From: Burkholderia sp. GAS332
Lineage (GTDB): Bacteria; Pseudomonadota; Gammaproteobacteria; Burkholderiales; Burkholderiaceae
Length of the DNA: 64,000 bases
Reading direction: 5' to 3'
Assembly (NCBI GenBank): GCA_900142905.1
Contig: FSRV01000001.1
Coordinates: forward strand, 3,162,001 to 3,226,000
Shown here: piece after piece, positions 26,576 to 34,541 of the stretch
Position numbering within the stretch: the stretch's first letter is position 1
Layout of the letters: each line of letters starts with the position of its first letter
Notes under the pieces: generated by a model
The model's input: the letters and a program-made list of their open reading frames with translations, nothing else
The model's database searches: none
Told to the model about the DNA's origin: nothing
Made by a program: the position numbers and the translations under genes

Positions 26576-28780
26576 CTAACTGGCTGTAGCCACCACATTG
26601 GCCCGCGCCTTATGCAGTTTTTTGTAGCTGTCGATCAGGCGGTGGTGCCTATCGAGACCCTCCAGTTTCATACTCGTTGGCGTCAATCCATAGAAGCGCA
26701 CGCTGCCGTCCACTGCCCCCATTACCGCGTCCATCCGAGCGTTGCCAAACATCCGACGGAAGTTGACCGCGTAGTCGTCCAGTTCCAGGTCGTCATCGAG
26801 GAGCACCTCCAGCACCACATTCAAGGCCTGGTAAAACAATCCGCGCTCGACCGTGTTGTCGTTGTACTGCAGGAAAGCGCCCACCAGCTCTTGCGCCGCC
26901 TCAAATTGCTGCAAGGCGAGATGAATCAGCAGCTTCAACTCGAGAACGGTTAGCTGCCCCCAGTCCGTATTCTCGTCAAATTCGATGCCGATCAAAGTGG
27001 CAATATCGGAGTGCTCGTCCAGCTCGCTGTTCTCCAAGCGCTCAAGCAGCGCTGCCAGGCCGGCATCGTCCAGTCGATGCAAATTCAAAATATCGGCGCG
27101 GAACAACAGCGCCTTGTTTGTGTTATCCCAGATCAAATCCTCTACCGGGTAAACTTCCGAATAATCGGGCACCAGAATCCGGCAGGCTACGGCACCCAAC
27201 TGGTCATACACCGCCATGTAAGCTTCTTTGCCCATGTCTTCGAGAATGCCGAACAAGGTTGCTGCTTCCTCAGCGTTGGAGTTTTCACCTTGACCAGAAA
27301 AATCCCACTCAACAAACTCGAAATTCGCTTTGGCGCTGAAAAAGCGCCACGACACTACACCGCTGGAATCAATGAAGTGCTCAACGAAGTTATTGGGTTC
27401 AGTCACGGCGTTACTGACAAAGGTGGGCGGAGGTAAATCGTTCAGGCCTTCAAAACTCCGCCCCTGCAGCAATTCCGTCAGACTCCGTTCCAGCGCCACC
27501 TCGAAGCTTGGGTGCGCGCCGAACGAGGCAAAGACACCGCCTGTCCGCGGGTTCATCAAGGTGACGCACATCACCGGGTAGGTCCCACCCAGCGACGCAT
27601 CTTTTACCAGCACCGGAAAGCCCTGCTCTTCCAATCCCTGAATCCCGGCCAGAATGCCAGGGTATTTCGCCAGCACTTCGTGCGGCACATCAGGCAAGGC
27701 GATTTCACCCTCCAGAATTTCGCGCTTTACCGCCCGTTCGAAAATTTCGGACAGACATTGCACCTGCGCTTCTGCCAGCGTATTACCGGCACTCATGCCA
27801 TTGCTGAGGAATAGGTTTTCGATCAGGTTGGACGGAAAATACACCACTTCACCGTCCGACTGCCGCACGAACGGCAGCGAACAGATACCGCGCTCCACAT
27901 TGCCGGAGTTGGTGTCGATCAGATGCGAGCCACGCAACTCGCCATCGGGGTTGTAAATTTGCAGGCAGTACTCATCCAGAATCCCAGCCGGCAGTGCATC
28001 TTTACGGCCAGGTTTGAACCAGCGCTCGTTGGGGTAATGCACAAACTCCGCATTGGCGATGTCTTCGCCCCAAAATGCACCGCCATAGAAATGGTTGCAA
28101 TTCAGGCGCTCGATAAACTCGCCCAACGCTGACGCCAACGCGCTTTCTTTAGTCGCTCCCTTGCCATTGGTAAAACACATCGGCGAGTGCGCATCGCGGA
28201 TATGCAGCGACCACACATTGGGAACGATATTGCGCCATGAAGCGATTTCAATCTTCATGCCCAAGCCCGCCAAAATGCCCGACATATTGGCGATGGTTTG
28301 CTCCAACGGCAGATCCTTGCCCGCAATATAGGTGCTGGCGTCAGAAGCCGGCTTCAACGTCAGCAAGGACTGAGCATCGGCATCCAGGTTCTCTACCTCT
28401 TCAATGACAAACTCGGGCCCGGCTTGCACCACTTTTTTGACCGTACAACGGTCGATAGAACGCAAAATACCCTGGCGGTCTTTGTCGGAGATGTCCGCCG
28501 GCAACTCAACCTGAATCTTGAAAATCTGCTGGTACCGGTTTTCCGGATCAACAATATTATTCTGCGACAGGCGGATATTTTCGGTAGGAATATTGCGAGT
28601 CACGCAGTACAACTTCACAAAGTAAGCTGCACACAAGGCCGATGAGGCCAAAAAATAATCGAAGGGACCAGGCGCGGAGCCATCGCCCTTATAACGGATA
28701 GGCTGGTCGGCCACTACCGTGAAGTCATCGAACTTGGCTTCAAGACGTAGCTTATCGAGAAAGTTGACTTTAATTTCCAT
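26576..28780 (-). CDS. OsmC-YcaO fusion protein
   Basis: This 734-residue protein begins with an OsmC-like domain (about 1-130, with GDGSAPGPFDYFLASSALCA) and continues with a YcaO domain (about 180-500) and a TPR-like C-terminal part. The YcaO ATP-binding pattern is visible as GATKESALASALGEFIERL and NTLAEAQVQCLSEIFERA. YcaO enzymes activate amide backbones with ATP in azoline or thioamide formation; the E. coli-type YcaO is linked to RimO-dependent modification of ribosomal protein S12. No RiPP precursor, cyclodehydratase partner or rimO gene is nearby. ATG 28780 is chosen over an upstream start because it begins the OsmC fold. The gene is AT-richer than its neighbours, suggesting transfer. 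Confidence 0.85.
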   Translation of the reverse strand: MEIKVNFLDKLRLEAKFDDFTVVADQPIRYKGDGSAPGPFDYFLASSALCAAYFVKLYCVTRNIPTENIRLSQNNIVDPENRYQQIFKIQVELPADISDKDRQGILRSIDRCTVKKVVQAGPEFVIEEVENLDADAQSLLTLKPASDASTYIAGKDLPLEQTIANMSGILAGLGMKIEIASWRNIVPNVWSLHIRDAHSPMCFTNGKGATKESALASALGEFIERLNCNHFYGGAFWGEDIANAEFVHYPNERWFKPGRKDALPAGILDEYCLQIYNPDGELRGSHLIDTNSGNVERGICSLPFVRQSDGEVVYFPSNLIENLFLSNGMSAGNTLAEAQVQCLSEIFERAVKREILEGEIALPDVPHEVLAKYPGILAGIQGLEEQGFPVLVKDASLGGTYPVMCVTLMNPRTGGVFASFGAHPSFEVALERSLTELLQGRSFEGLNDLPPPTFVSNAVTEPNNFVEHFIDSSGVVSWRFFSAKANFEFVEWDFSGQGENSNAEEAATLFGILEDMGKEAYMAVYDQLGAVACRILVPDYSEVYPVEDLIWDNTNKALLFRADILNLHRLDDAGLAALLERLENSELDEHSDIATLIGIEFDENTDWGQLTVLELKLLIHLALQQFEAAQELVGAFLQYNDNTVERGLFYQALNVVLEVLLDDDLELDDYAVNFRRMFGNARMDAVMGAVDGSVRFYGLTPTSMKLEGLDRHHRLIDSYKKLHKARANVVATAS

Positions 28781-29068
28781 GGGGAAATTCCAAAAATGGT
28801 GCTCAAAACAAAATATAAAGCGCTGTAAAAAACAGGGCCTCAATAGCGAATCAACTAGCGAATGATGTTTCCTAGCGGGAATTCTACCCCCTCCCGACCG
28901 TCAATCGGGGGGCTGAACCCTTGTGTGGCGGTGTTCCGCCGAGTCGTTTCGTGCCGATACCGTCAAGGATACCGAAGAATACTACCGGCACTTACCGCTC
29001 GCGCTACGCAACAAGCCCGTCTCGACGACCGTTGCTTCGCGGTATCCGCCAAAGAAAAACAAACCGCG
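28781..29068. other. Short gap, no gene seen
   Basis: The first 100 bases are AT-rich and form the upstream region of the YcaO gene; the rest is GC-rich and lies beyond the 3' end of the exporter gene. I see no convincing open frame, promoter or terminator. Confidence 0.4.
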
Positions 29069-29659
29069 CTAAAACATCGAATGCGCCGTCGGATAGAGCG
29101 CCGTTCTCAGGGCGAGTCCACCGAGTACAACAAAGATGATGGCAGCAAGGATGTGAACGGCCTTCGTCGGCAGGCGGTCGGCAAACTTATGGCCAAGATA
29201 GATGACCGGCACATTCGCCAGCATCATGCCCAGTGTCGTGCCTGCGACAACACCGAAGAATTCATGAAAGCGCGCAGCAAGCGCGATGGTCACGATTTGC
29301 GTCTTGTCGCCCATCTCGGCGAGGAAGAACGTTACAGCCGTTGTGCCGAAGACGCCCATCGAGTTCTTCGTCAATACCGCATCGGCATCGTCCAGCTTGT
29401 CGGGAATGAGAATCCACACGGCCATGACCGCAAATGATACGACGACGGCCCAATTCAGAATGTTGGGGCTCAGAATACTCGCGAGCCACACGCCCAGTGC
29501 ACCCGATGCGCCATGGTTGATAAGGGTCGCGGCAAGCACACCAAGGATGATGGGAACAGGCTTGCGATAGCGCGCCGCTAACACCAGGGACAGCAGTTGA
29601 GTCTTGTCGCCGATTTCGGCGAGACCGACCACACTGGTCGAGACGAGGAAGGATTGCAT
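29069..29659 (-). CDS. TMEM165/GDT1 family membrane protein (probable manganese exporter)
   Basis: This 196-residue protein is an internal duplication of three-helix units, each with the family motif: GLAEIGDKTQ (about 12-21) and LAEMGDKTQI (about 113-122). The acidic and Asp residues in these motifs bind divalent cations. GDT1-family proteins move Mn2+ or Ca2+, and bacterial members work as Mn2+ exporters. ATG 29659 starts the first helix; the longer open frame runs back through the riboswitch and is not coding. A yybP-ykoY manganese riboswitch in the leader strongly supports Mn2+ as the signal and likely substrate. It neighbours other metal genes (DmeF, DmeR). Confidence 0.9.
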   Translation of the reverse strand: MQSFLVSTSVVGLAEIGDKTQLLSLVLAARYRKPVPIILGVLAATLINHGASGALGVWLASILSPNILNWAVVVSFAVMAVWILIPDKLDDADAVLTKNSMGVFGTTAVTFFLAEMGDKTQIVTIALAARFHEFFGVVAGTTLGMMLANVPVIYLGHKFADRLPTKAVHILAAIIFVVLGGLALRTALYPTAHSMF

Positions 29660-29693
29660 GGGATGCTGTACCCGGGCCGCGCTGAAAGAACGC

Positions 29694-29740
29694 GATGACG
29701 CGCATTCCGGCGACCCGGTTAGGTCGGAATGCGTGTCATC
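29694..29740 (-). other. Long hairpin, expression platform of the manganese riboswitch
   Basis: Bases 29694-29709 and 29725-29740 form a 16-bp stem with a single G-U pair around a 15-base loop. On the minus strand it follows the aptamer directly, and its 5' arm starts with GATGA, which is also the 3' half of the predicted aptamer P1 helix. The two structures therefore compete. There is no long U-tract after it, so transcription termination is uncertain. Confidence 0.6.
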
Positions 29741-29848
29741 GGTCTTGCCAGGCACTTGGCTGCGCACGCCATAGCGGGTCTTTCGACTCGCCAAGTATGT
29801 TGACGTGCGCCCTCGAACATAGCGTTCGAGGCGGCTACTCCCCAATGA
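29736..29848 (-). promoter_or_regulatory. yybP-ykoY manganese riboswitch aptamer
   Basis: Read on the minus strand, the leader contains all three conserved parts of the yybP-ykoY aptamer in the right order: GGGGAGTAGCC (from 29843), GTCAACATACT (29804-29794) and GCAAGACC (ending at 29741). P1 can form between TCATTGG and CCGATGA at the two ends, and a hairpin CCTCGAAC/GTTCGAGG makes the first arm. This RNA senses Mn2+ and turns on exporters. It lies about 80 bases before the GDT1-type gene. Confidence 0.85.
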
Positions 29849-29926
29849 TCAGGCGCGATTCTATCGCACCGCGTGTTACGGAAGCAAGTCGCCACGCCGG
29901 AAGCTCGTGGCGGATGGAGGCGCTCC

Positions 29927-30148
29927 CTAGATGGAATAATTCGAAGTTGCTGCGCCCGGGGGCGACTCCTGGGCTTCCCGCTGCAGCTTGGCCTGCCGCC
30001 TCGCCCGGTCGTTAATCACCTGATGGCGCCGATGGTCGGTCATCTTCTTCCACCCCCGAATTTCATCGAGGGTACGAAAACACCCAACGCACAATTTGGT
30101 CTTGCCATCGAAGGCACAGACATCGATGCACGGCGACTTGACTGCCAT
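29927..30148 (-). CDS. DUF1289 domain protein
   Basis: This 73-residue protein has the DUF1289 pattern SPCIDVCAFDGKTKLCVGCF, with four cysteines (Cys7, Cys11, Cys20, Cys23) that probably bind a metal ion, followed by TLDEIRGWKKM and a basic C-terminal helix. DUF1289 proteins are small, cytoplasmic and widespread in proteobacteria; their role is not established. It starts 3 bp after the DmeF stop on the same strand, so it is probably the third gene of the dmeR-dmeF transcript. That link may point to a metal-related role, but this is inference. Confidence 0.85.
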   Translation of the reverse strand: MAVKSPCIDVCAFDGKTKLCVGCFRTLDEIRGWKKMTDHRRHQVINDRARRQAKLQREAQESPPGAATSNYSI

Positions 30149-30151
30149 GCG

Positions 30152-31429
30152 TCAGGCCGCCGCGTGTGAGGGTTGCACTTCAACGGTGACATGCGACAGC
30201 CCCTTGAAGCGCTCAAGCACTGAGTGATAGAAGCGCGAATCACGCTCGGTTTCACCCGTTGCCACTGACACCACAGCACTCATGTGACCCGGACCCACCC
30301 GCCATACATGCAGGTCGACGACCTTGTCGCCACGATCCTCGATAGCGTTGCGCACGTTTTCCGCCATACGTCGGTCGGAGTTCATGTCGAGCAGAATTGC
30401 GCCCGTGTCCCGCATCAGGCCGTACGACCAGTTTGCAATCACCAGCGCGCCGATGACACCAGCGAGCGGGTCCATCCAGAGCCAGCCAAAGGTGCGCGCC
30501 AGCAGGAGTCCGATGATAGCCAGCACGGAAACCGCCGCGTCCGCCATCACATGAATGTACGCGGACCGGATGTTATGGTCGCGAGTCGCTGCTTCATGCG
30601 CATCGTCGTGGTGCTCGTGTTCTTCGAATTCGACTTCGTGCTCGCCGTCCACCATACGCACGATGGCCCTGAAGGCGTGTGGCTCGGGAATGTCTTCCTT
30701 CGATTCCAGATAGCCGCCACGGTCCGCCAGCGCGAATACCTGTTGCGTCCCATCGGGTCGCACCGTCGTAACGGACACCGCGGAAGCGTCCAATCGGGAA
30801 CCCTCCGTCGCCGGTGTGATGCGGAAAACGGGCGGCACGCCATCCTCGAAGATGGAAACGGCAAACACACCGGACGGCGCGAAAATCTTCTGCGTCTCGT
30901 CTTCATGAGCATGGTCGTCGTGACCATGGCTGTGTCCGTGGCTAGGGCCGTGACTGTGCCCGTGATGATCGCCGCTCAGCAGCCAAACGCTCGCCAGGTT
31001 GACCAGCAGCCCGACCACCGCGATAGGAATCGCTTCGCCGAAGTGAATGGGGACCGGCGACAGAAAACGCGACACCGCCTCGTAGCCAATCAGCACTGCA
31101 ATCATCGCGAGCACGATGGCACTCGTGAACCCGGCGAGATCACCCAGTTTGCCGGTACCGAACACGAAGCGGGAGTCGGTGGCATGTTTGCGCGCGTAGG
31201 TGTACGCGAGGGCCGCAATCAGCATGGCCCCGGCGTGCGTCGACATATGCAAGCCGTCGGCGACAAGCGCCAGTGACCCGAACATACTGCCGCCGACGAT
31301 TTCGATCAGCATCATCGCGCTGCACAGCGCGATGACCGCCCACGTTTTGCGCTCGTTCTTTTCATGACCGGCACCCAGAAAGATGTGGTCGTGCCCTGCG
31401 CCGAATGCGGCGTTTTTGAAATCACTCAT
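30152..31429 (-). CDS. dmeF: Cation diffusion facilitator, Co/Ni efflux DmeF type
   Basis: This 425-residue cation diffusion facilitator has six membrane helices. Transport-site residues are in LVADGLHMSTHAGA and ASVLAIIGL-type segments (residues H and D on helices 2 and 5). A His-rich loop (HHGHSHGPSHGHSHGHDD, about 161-178) lies before helix 5, and an unusually long cytoplasmic insertion (about 185-285) follows it. The C-terminal domain has the usual metallochaperone-like fold. The DmeF group exports Co2+ and Ni2+ with proton antiport. The gene lies 8 bp after a DmeR-type repressor gene, the known pairing that names this subfamily. Confidence 0.9.
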   Translation of the reverse strand: MSDFKNAAFGAGHDHIFLGAGHEKNERKTWAVIALCSAMMLIEIVGGSMFGSLALVADGLHMSTHAGAMLIAALAYTYARKHATDSRFVFGTGKLGDLAGFTSAIVLAMIAVLIGYEAVSRFLSPVPIHFGEAIPIAVVGLLVNLASVWLLSGDHHGHSHGPSHGHSHGHDDHAHEDETQKIFAPSGVFAVSIFEDGVPPVFRITPATEGSRLDASAVSVTTVRPDGTQQVFALADRGGYLESKEDIPEPHAFRAIVRMVDGEHEVEFEEHEHHDDAHEAATRDHNIRSAYIHVMADAAVSVLAIIGLLLARTFGWLWMDPLAGVIGALVIANWSYGLMRDTGAILLDMNSDRRMAENVRNAIEDRGDKVVDLHVWRVGPGHMSAVVSVATGETERDSRFYHSVLERFKGLSHVTVEVQPSHAAA

Positions 31430-31437
31430 GCTTTGCT

Positions 31438-31713
31438 CTATTTGAAATAGCTGTGAACGACTTCGATGAGCTGGTCAGTCGCACTGCCGGCCGGCTCTTC
31501 GTGAGTTTCCGCATCGACGAGATGGGTGCGGATATGGTCCTCCAGCACCACAGCCAGCAGACCGTTCATCGCGCCGCGGCAACTGGTTATCTGCTGCAGG
31601 ACGTCCATGCACCCCCGCTCGTCCTCGAGCGCCCGCTCGATGGCTTCCACCTGCCCCTTGATGCGGCGGACGCGGTTGAGCAGCTTCTGTTTGTCGCGAA
31701 TGGTGTGGCTCAT
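31438..31713 (-). CDS. dmeR: Metal-sensing repressor, RcnR/FrmR family (DmeR)
   Basis: This 91-residue all-helical repressor belongs to the CsoR/RcnR/FrmR family: HTIRDKQKLLNRVRRIKGQV, then EAIERALEDERGCMDVLQQI, with the conserved Cys36 of the metal site, and H61-type residues in VLEDHIRTHLVD. Members bind G-tract operators and release them when Ni2+ or Co2+ is bound. The gene heads the dmeR-dmeF-DUF1289 run. Its start at 31713 has AGGGGAG upstream. The A/T- and G-tract repeats between 31719 and 31773 are the likely autoregulatory operator. Confidence 0.9.
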   Translation of the reverse strand: MSHTIRDKQKLLNRVRRIKGQVEAIERALEDERGCMDVLQQITSCRGAMNGLLAVVLEDHIRTHLVDAETHEEPAGSATDQLIEVVHSYFK

Positions 31714-31718
31714 TGATG

Positions 31719-31773
31719 ACTCCCCTGTATACCGTAGGGGAGTATAGCTAATATAGGGTAGAGGGGTATACCA
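31719..31773 (-). promoter_or_regulatory. Putative DmeR operator with repeated G-tracts
   Basis: Two similar blocks, GTAGGGGAGTATAG (31734-31747) and GTAGAGGGGTATAC (31758-31771), combine a G-tract with TATA/TATAC flanks, as in operators of RcnR-type repressors. The first block also pairs with ACTCCCCT at 31719-31726. The stretch sits directly upstream of the repressor gene. Operator function is inferred from position and resemblance. Confidence 0.5.
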
Positions 31774-31869
31774 ATACTTGTGGGCGAAGGGTTTTTGAAA
31801 ACACTCGTTGGGACGACTTCGTCGTCAAATAGCGGCTTGCGCAGCCGAGCACTGCAGCACGCACAATTA

Positions 31870-32228
31870 TTACGAAAACCTTTCCATCGCGATATGCTCG
31901 TCGCTGTCTTTGGGGAGTAGCCGGCTTCTACCCAGAAGCGCCTGCGTCAACATTCTCGGTCGCGCAGACCGTGGTGCAGGCAGCCCTTTGGTTGGCAAGA
32001 CCATCGACAGCCCAAGCATGCTGCATGCGTCGATCGCCATGGATCGCAATTGCACCGTGGAAACCAGGCCAGTCAGCGCACATCCCGTCCCCCGACTTCC
32101 CCAGTAGAACGTGCTGCGATTGCCGTCACGAAACAGGCGGAATGCTGTTGCGTCCTTGGGAACCGCGGCGCAGCGGCCATGAACAGGGTCAGTGTCACCA
32201 GACGGGCAGGCGATGGTATTTGCGATGC
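31870..32228 (-). pseudogene. Relic of an anti-sigma factor gene
   Basis: Read on the minus strand, this region encodes ATAFRLFRDGN and STFYW, followed by ALTGLVSTVQLRSMAIDAC and SMLGL. This aligns residue by residue with the C-terminal end of the anti-sigma factor at 57080-57940 (ETAFRLFRDGN, RTFYW, ALSGPIAEGKLRSIAIDVC, SALGG). The upstream part of the frame (RLVTLTLFM versus ARLTLYITG) also matches, then meets a stop. No N-terminal domain or start is present. It is therefore a decayed, truncated copy. The paralogue of the His-rich gene that neighbours the intact anti-sigma gene lies at 33295-33822, so a whole module was probably once duplicated. Confidence 0.7.
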
Positions 32229-32472
32229 GCGTCAGCGGCTCGACACGTCCAGCGTCGACACCGTTAATAAACGTACGGCGCGGACGCTATATTCCAATCA
32301 GGCAATCTAACGGTCTGCCGTGTCCGAGCCGGGAATAGTTCAGGCACTACGCCTCAACCCGGCTCGGGCAGCCAACTTCGCGACACCTTCGCGTCATCAA
32401 GTTCTGCACAAAGGATGGAATAGACGTCGTGCCGAATCGTTTAGAGGTAGTACGAACCAACGGCAGACTTCG

Positions 32473-33237
32473 ATGAACATTCAACAGCAACACGTCATTC
32501 GTTTTGCCAACGCAAATCTGCTAATTGCATCCGCTGCATTGTTCGCTGCTTGCGGAGGCGGTGGCGGTGGCGGAGGCGGAGGCGGCCCAAGCAACATGTC
32601 GATGATTTCGATCGCTGGCACGGCGGCAACCGGGAAGGCACTCGCGAACGCGACGATTAGCATCGACTGCGCTCAGGGTTCCATGTCGGTCGCTGCAGAT
32701 GCGAACGGAAACTACCACGCGACGCTCGGCGCAGTGACGCCGTGCATGATTGCTGCGACTTCGGGCGGGACGATGCTGCATTCCGAGGCGTTCGCTGGCG
32801 GCACGTACAACGTCACGCCGGAGACGGACTTGCTGCTGTCCTATCTCGCGGCGCAACTTGGCACGAATGAAAGCGGGCTCATCGCCAGCTTCACGACGAA
32901 CACGCAGTTTCAGCAGACGCTGCAGAATCAGACCGACGTTCTGACTGCGCAGGCCGCTGTCGTCCAAGGTCTGCAGCAGAAGTACGGCGTTACGCTTTCC
33001 ACCCCCAATTTTCTGACCACCGCATTCACTGTCGGCCAACCAGGCGAGGACAGTGATCTGGAAGCGCTCTTTGCTCTCGGCGCAATCGACACCAACGGCG
33101 AACCGGACGCCGCCGCCGTCACACTCATGGCCACGACGGGGGCCGCGCATCCGATTGCGACATCGCCAGGTACCGGCGCAGGCGGGACCGGTGAGGCCGG
33201 GGTGGGCGGCACGGGAAGCCCGGGCGGCATGATGTGA
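32473..33237 (+). CDS. Lipoprotein with an 11-glycine tether
   Basis: This 254-residue exported protein starts at ATG 32473. The signal peptide ends in a lipobox (LFAAC, Cys27), followed immediately by eleven glycines (codons 32554-32586), then a carboxypeptidase-regulatory-like beta domain (SIAGTAATGKALANATISI, about 42-60, with DANGNYHATLG). The middle is helical and Gln/Thr-rich (TQFQQTLQNQTDVLTAQA), and the C-terminus is Gly/Thr-rich (GTGAGGTGEAGVGGTG). It should be anchored in the outer membrane with a flexible spacer. I do not recognise a named family. It lies downstream of the anti-sigma relic, but in the opposite orientation. Confidence 0.75.
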   Translation: MNIQQQHVIRFANANLLIASAALFAACGGGGGGGGGGGPSNMSMISIAGTAATGKALANATISIDCAQGSMSVAADANGNYHATLGAVTPCMIAATSGGTMLHSEAFAGGTYNVTPETDLLLSYLAAQLGTNESGLIASFTTNTQFQQTLQNQTDVLTAQAAVVQGLQQKYGVTLSTPNFLTTAFTVGQPGEDSDLEALFALGAIDTNGEPDAAAVTLMATTGAAHPIATSPGTGAGGTGEAGVGGTGSPGGMM

Positions 33238-33294
33238 GGCGACAGGACACCTCCGGCCCTTGTGTCACGCTCAACATCTCCAGGTACCTTTCGA

Positions 33295-33822
33295 CTAGTG
33301 CCGATGCACCCCGCCGAATCCCTGCGCTCCGCCGAACCCATGCATGCCGCCGAATCCCCTCGTACCACCGAAATCATGCACACCACCACCGGGGAACGGG
33401 CCGTGATGAACGCCCGCGCCGACGAATGTAACGTGGCCGTGACCCATCTGATGAAAGTGATCGAAGTGGTGAAAATGATGGAAATGGTCGACAAAGATAA
33501 AGCTCACGCCCGCGCCAATGAATATTGGCGGCCCCCACCACCAGGGGTCGGGATAGGGATAGGCCGCGACGGGGTACCACAGCACGCTGCCATCCGGGCT
33601 TTGCACAATCTGCCAGGTCCCGTCACTTTGCAGGCACGCACGTCCGACGATCTGCTGCATCGTCCCATCGATTTCTGCCTGCCCGACAACTGCGCGGCAA
33701 TTCGTGCTGTCAACCGGCACGGGTGACTCGTCATAGGTTTGCGCGGGTACAGGCGCAGCGAAGCCGAGACAGACGAGCAATGTCCCGACACGAAGCAGGT
33801 TGTCCATGATGTATGGCCACAT
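33295..33822 (-). CDS. His-rich exported protein, paralogue of the one at 56325-56810
   Basis: This 175-residue protein has a signal peptide (TLLVCLGFAAPVPAQ), a conserved core (CRAVVGQAEIDGTMQQIVGR and ACLQSDGTWQIV), an aromatic stretch (PYPDPWWWGPP) and a hydrophobic segment followed by a His-rich motif (FVDHFHHFHHFDHFHQ). The C-terminus is Gly/Phe/His repeats (FGGMHGFGGAQGFGGVHRH). The same order is found in the protein at 56325-56810 (CRFVVGQAEIDGVMQQVSGR, FVDRFHHFHH). It may bind metal at the cell surface, but that is inferred only from composition. The second copy follows an ECF sigma/anti-sigma pair; this copy lies near a relic anti-sigma gene. Confidence 0.7.
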   Translation of the reverse strand: MWPYIMDNLLRVGTLLVCLGFAAPVPAQTYDESPVPVDSTNCRAVVGQAEIDGTMQQIVGRACLQSDGTWQIVQSPDGSVLWYPVAAYPYPDPWWWGPPIFIGAGVSFIFVDHFHHFHHFDHFHQMGHGHVTFVGAGVHHGPFPGGGVHDFGGTRGFGGMHGFGGAQGFGGVHRH

Positions 33823-34091
33823 GAATCCCCGACGTTTTCGACGTCATGCCATCGGCGTCACTCAGCACATCGGTGTGCTTGCATAAATTCACGTCGAGGA
33901 TGTGCAGCCTTGGAAGTTTGCCGCCCGGGACGTGCTTGCCTGACGAGTAAACGATGGAACACACCGGCTTATTCCAGCGTCGCACGTGTGACGTGGACTG
34001 GGTCGCCCCCGAGATCGTATGCTTGTGCATGGTTGCAATTGACTCCGCAACGCGCCCAAGTGTGCATACGCAGTCGGAAAGGCGAGACAAC

Positions 34092-34472
34092 ATGACTCAC
34101 GATCCATCGGCAGGACCACAATTTCGCTGGAGCGATTCGAACGACGCCCCTTGGATACCGTCAACGCTCGCCAAGGGCGTCGAGGTGAAAAACCTGGGCA
34201 AGGCGAACGGCCGCGCAATCCAGCTCGTGAGGTTCTCACCCGGCGCCGTGTTTCCCGACCACCTTCACACAGGCCCGGAGTTCATCTATGTCGTGGAAGG
34301 CGAAGTGACCTGGAACGGCCGACTGCTAGCGCGCGGATGCGTCGGCGTGGCGGAAGCGGGAACGGTCGAGCGCGGATTCCGTAGCATGACCGGGTGCGTG
34401 TTCCTGCTCATGTACGACCTCGAGCAGCTTTTCGATTCGGTGAATTCGATGAAGCCGGGATCAGCTCAATAA
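34092..34472 (+). CDS. Cupin domain protein, ChrR-like
   Basis: This 126-residue single-cupin protein resembles the ChrR/anti-ECF cupin group. The two cupin motifs are seen as PGAVFPDHLHTGPEFIYVVE and the later RGFRSMTGCVFLLMYD. The His residues in DHLHTG and the Glu in EFIYV are likely metal ligands. The start is ATG 34092; the longer frame upstream has no ribosome binding site. Such proteins act as metal-dependent sensors or as small enzymes. There is no sigma factor gene directly beside it. It faces away from the His-rich gene and converges on the GntR gene. Confidence 0.75.
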   Translation: MTHDPSAGPQFRWSDSNDAPWIPSTLAKGVEVKNLGKANGRAIQLVRFSPGAVFPDHLHTGPEFIYVVEGEVTWNGRLLARGCVGVAEAGTVERGFRSMTGCVFLLMYDLEQLFDSVNSMKPGSAQ

Positions 34473-34541
34473 AGCTCGTACGGCCTGCACGGCGTGGACA
34501 CGCTCGCCTCTCCGGGATCGTCCCTCCGTGCAACCAAGCTG

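Noticed and set aside
30284..31276. A 330-codon plus-strand frame antisense to dmeF
   Set aside because: Its His/Arg-rich content is the mirror of the dmeF coding strand; no ribosome binding site or domain.
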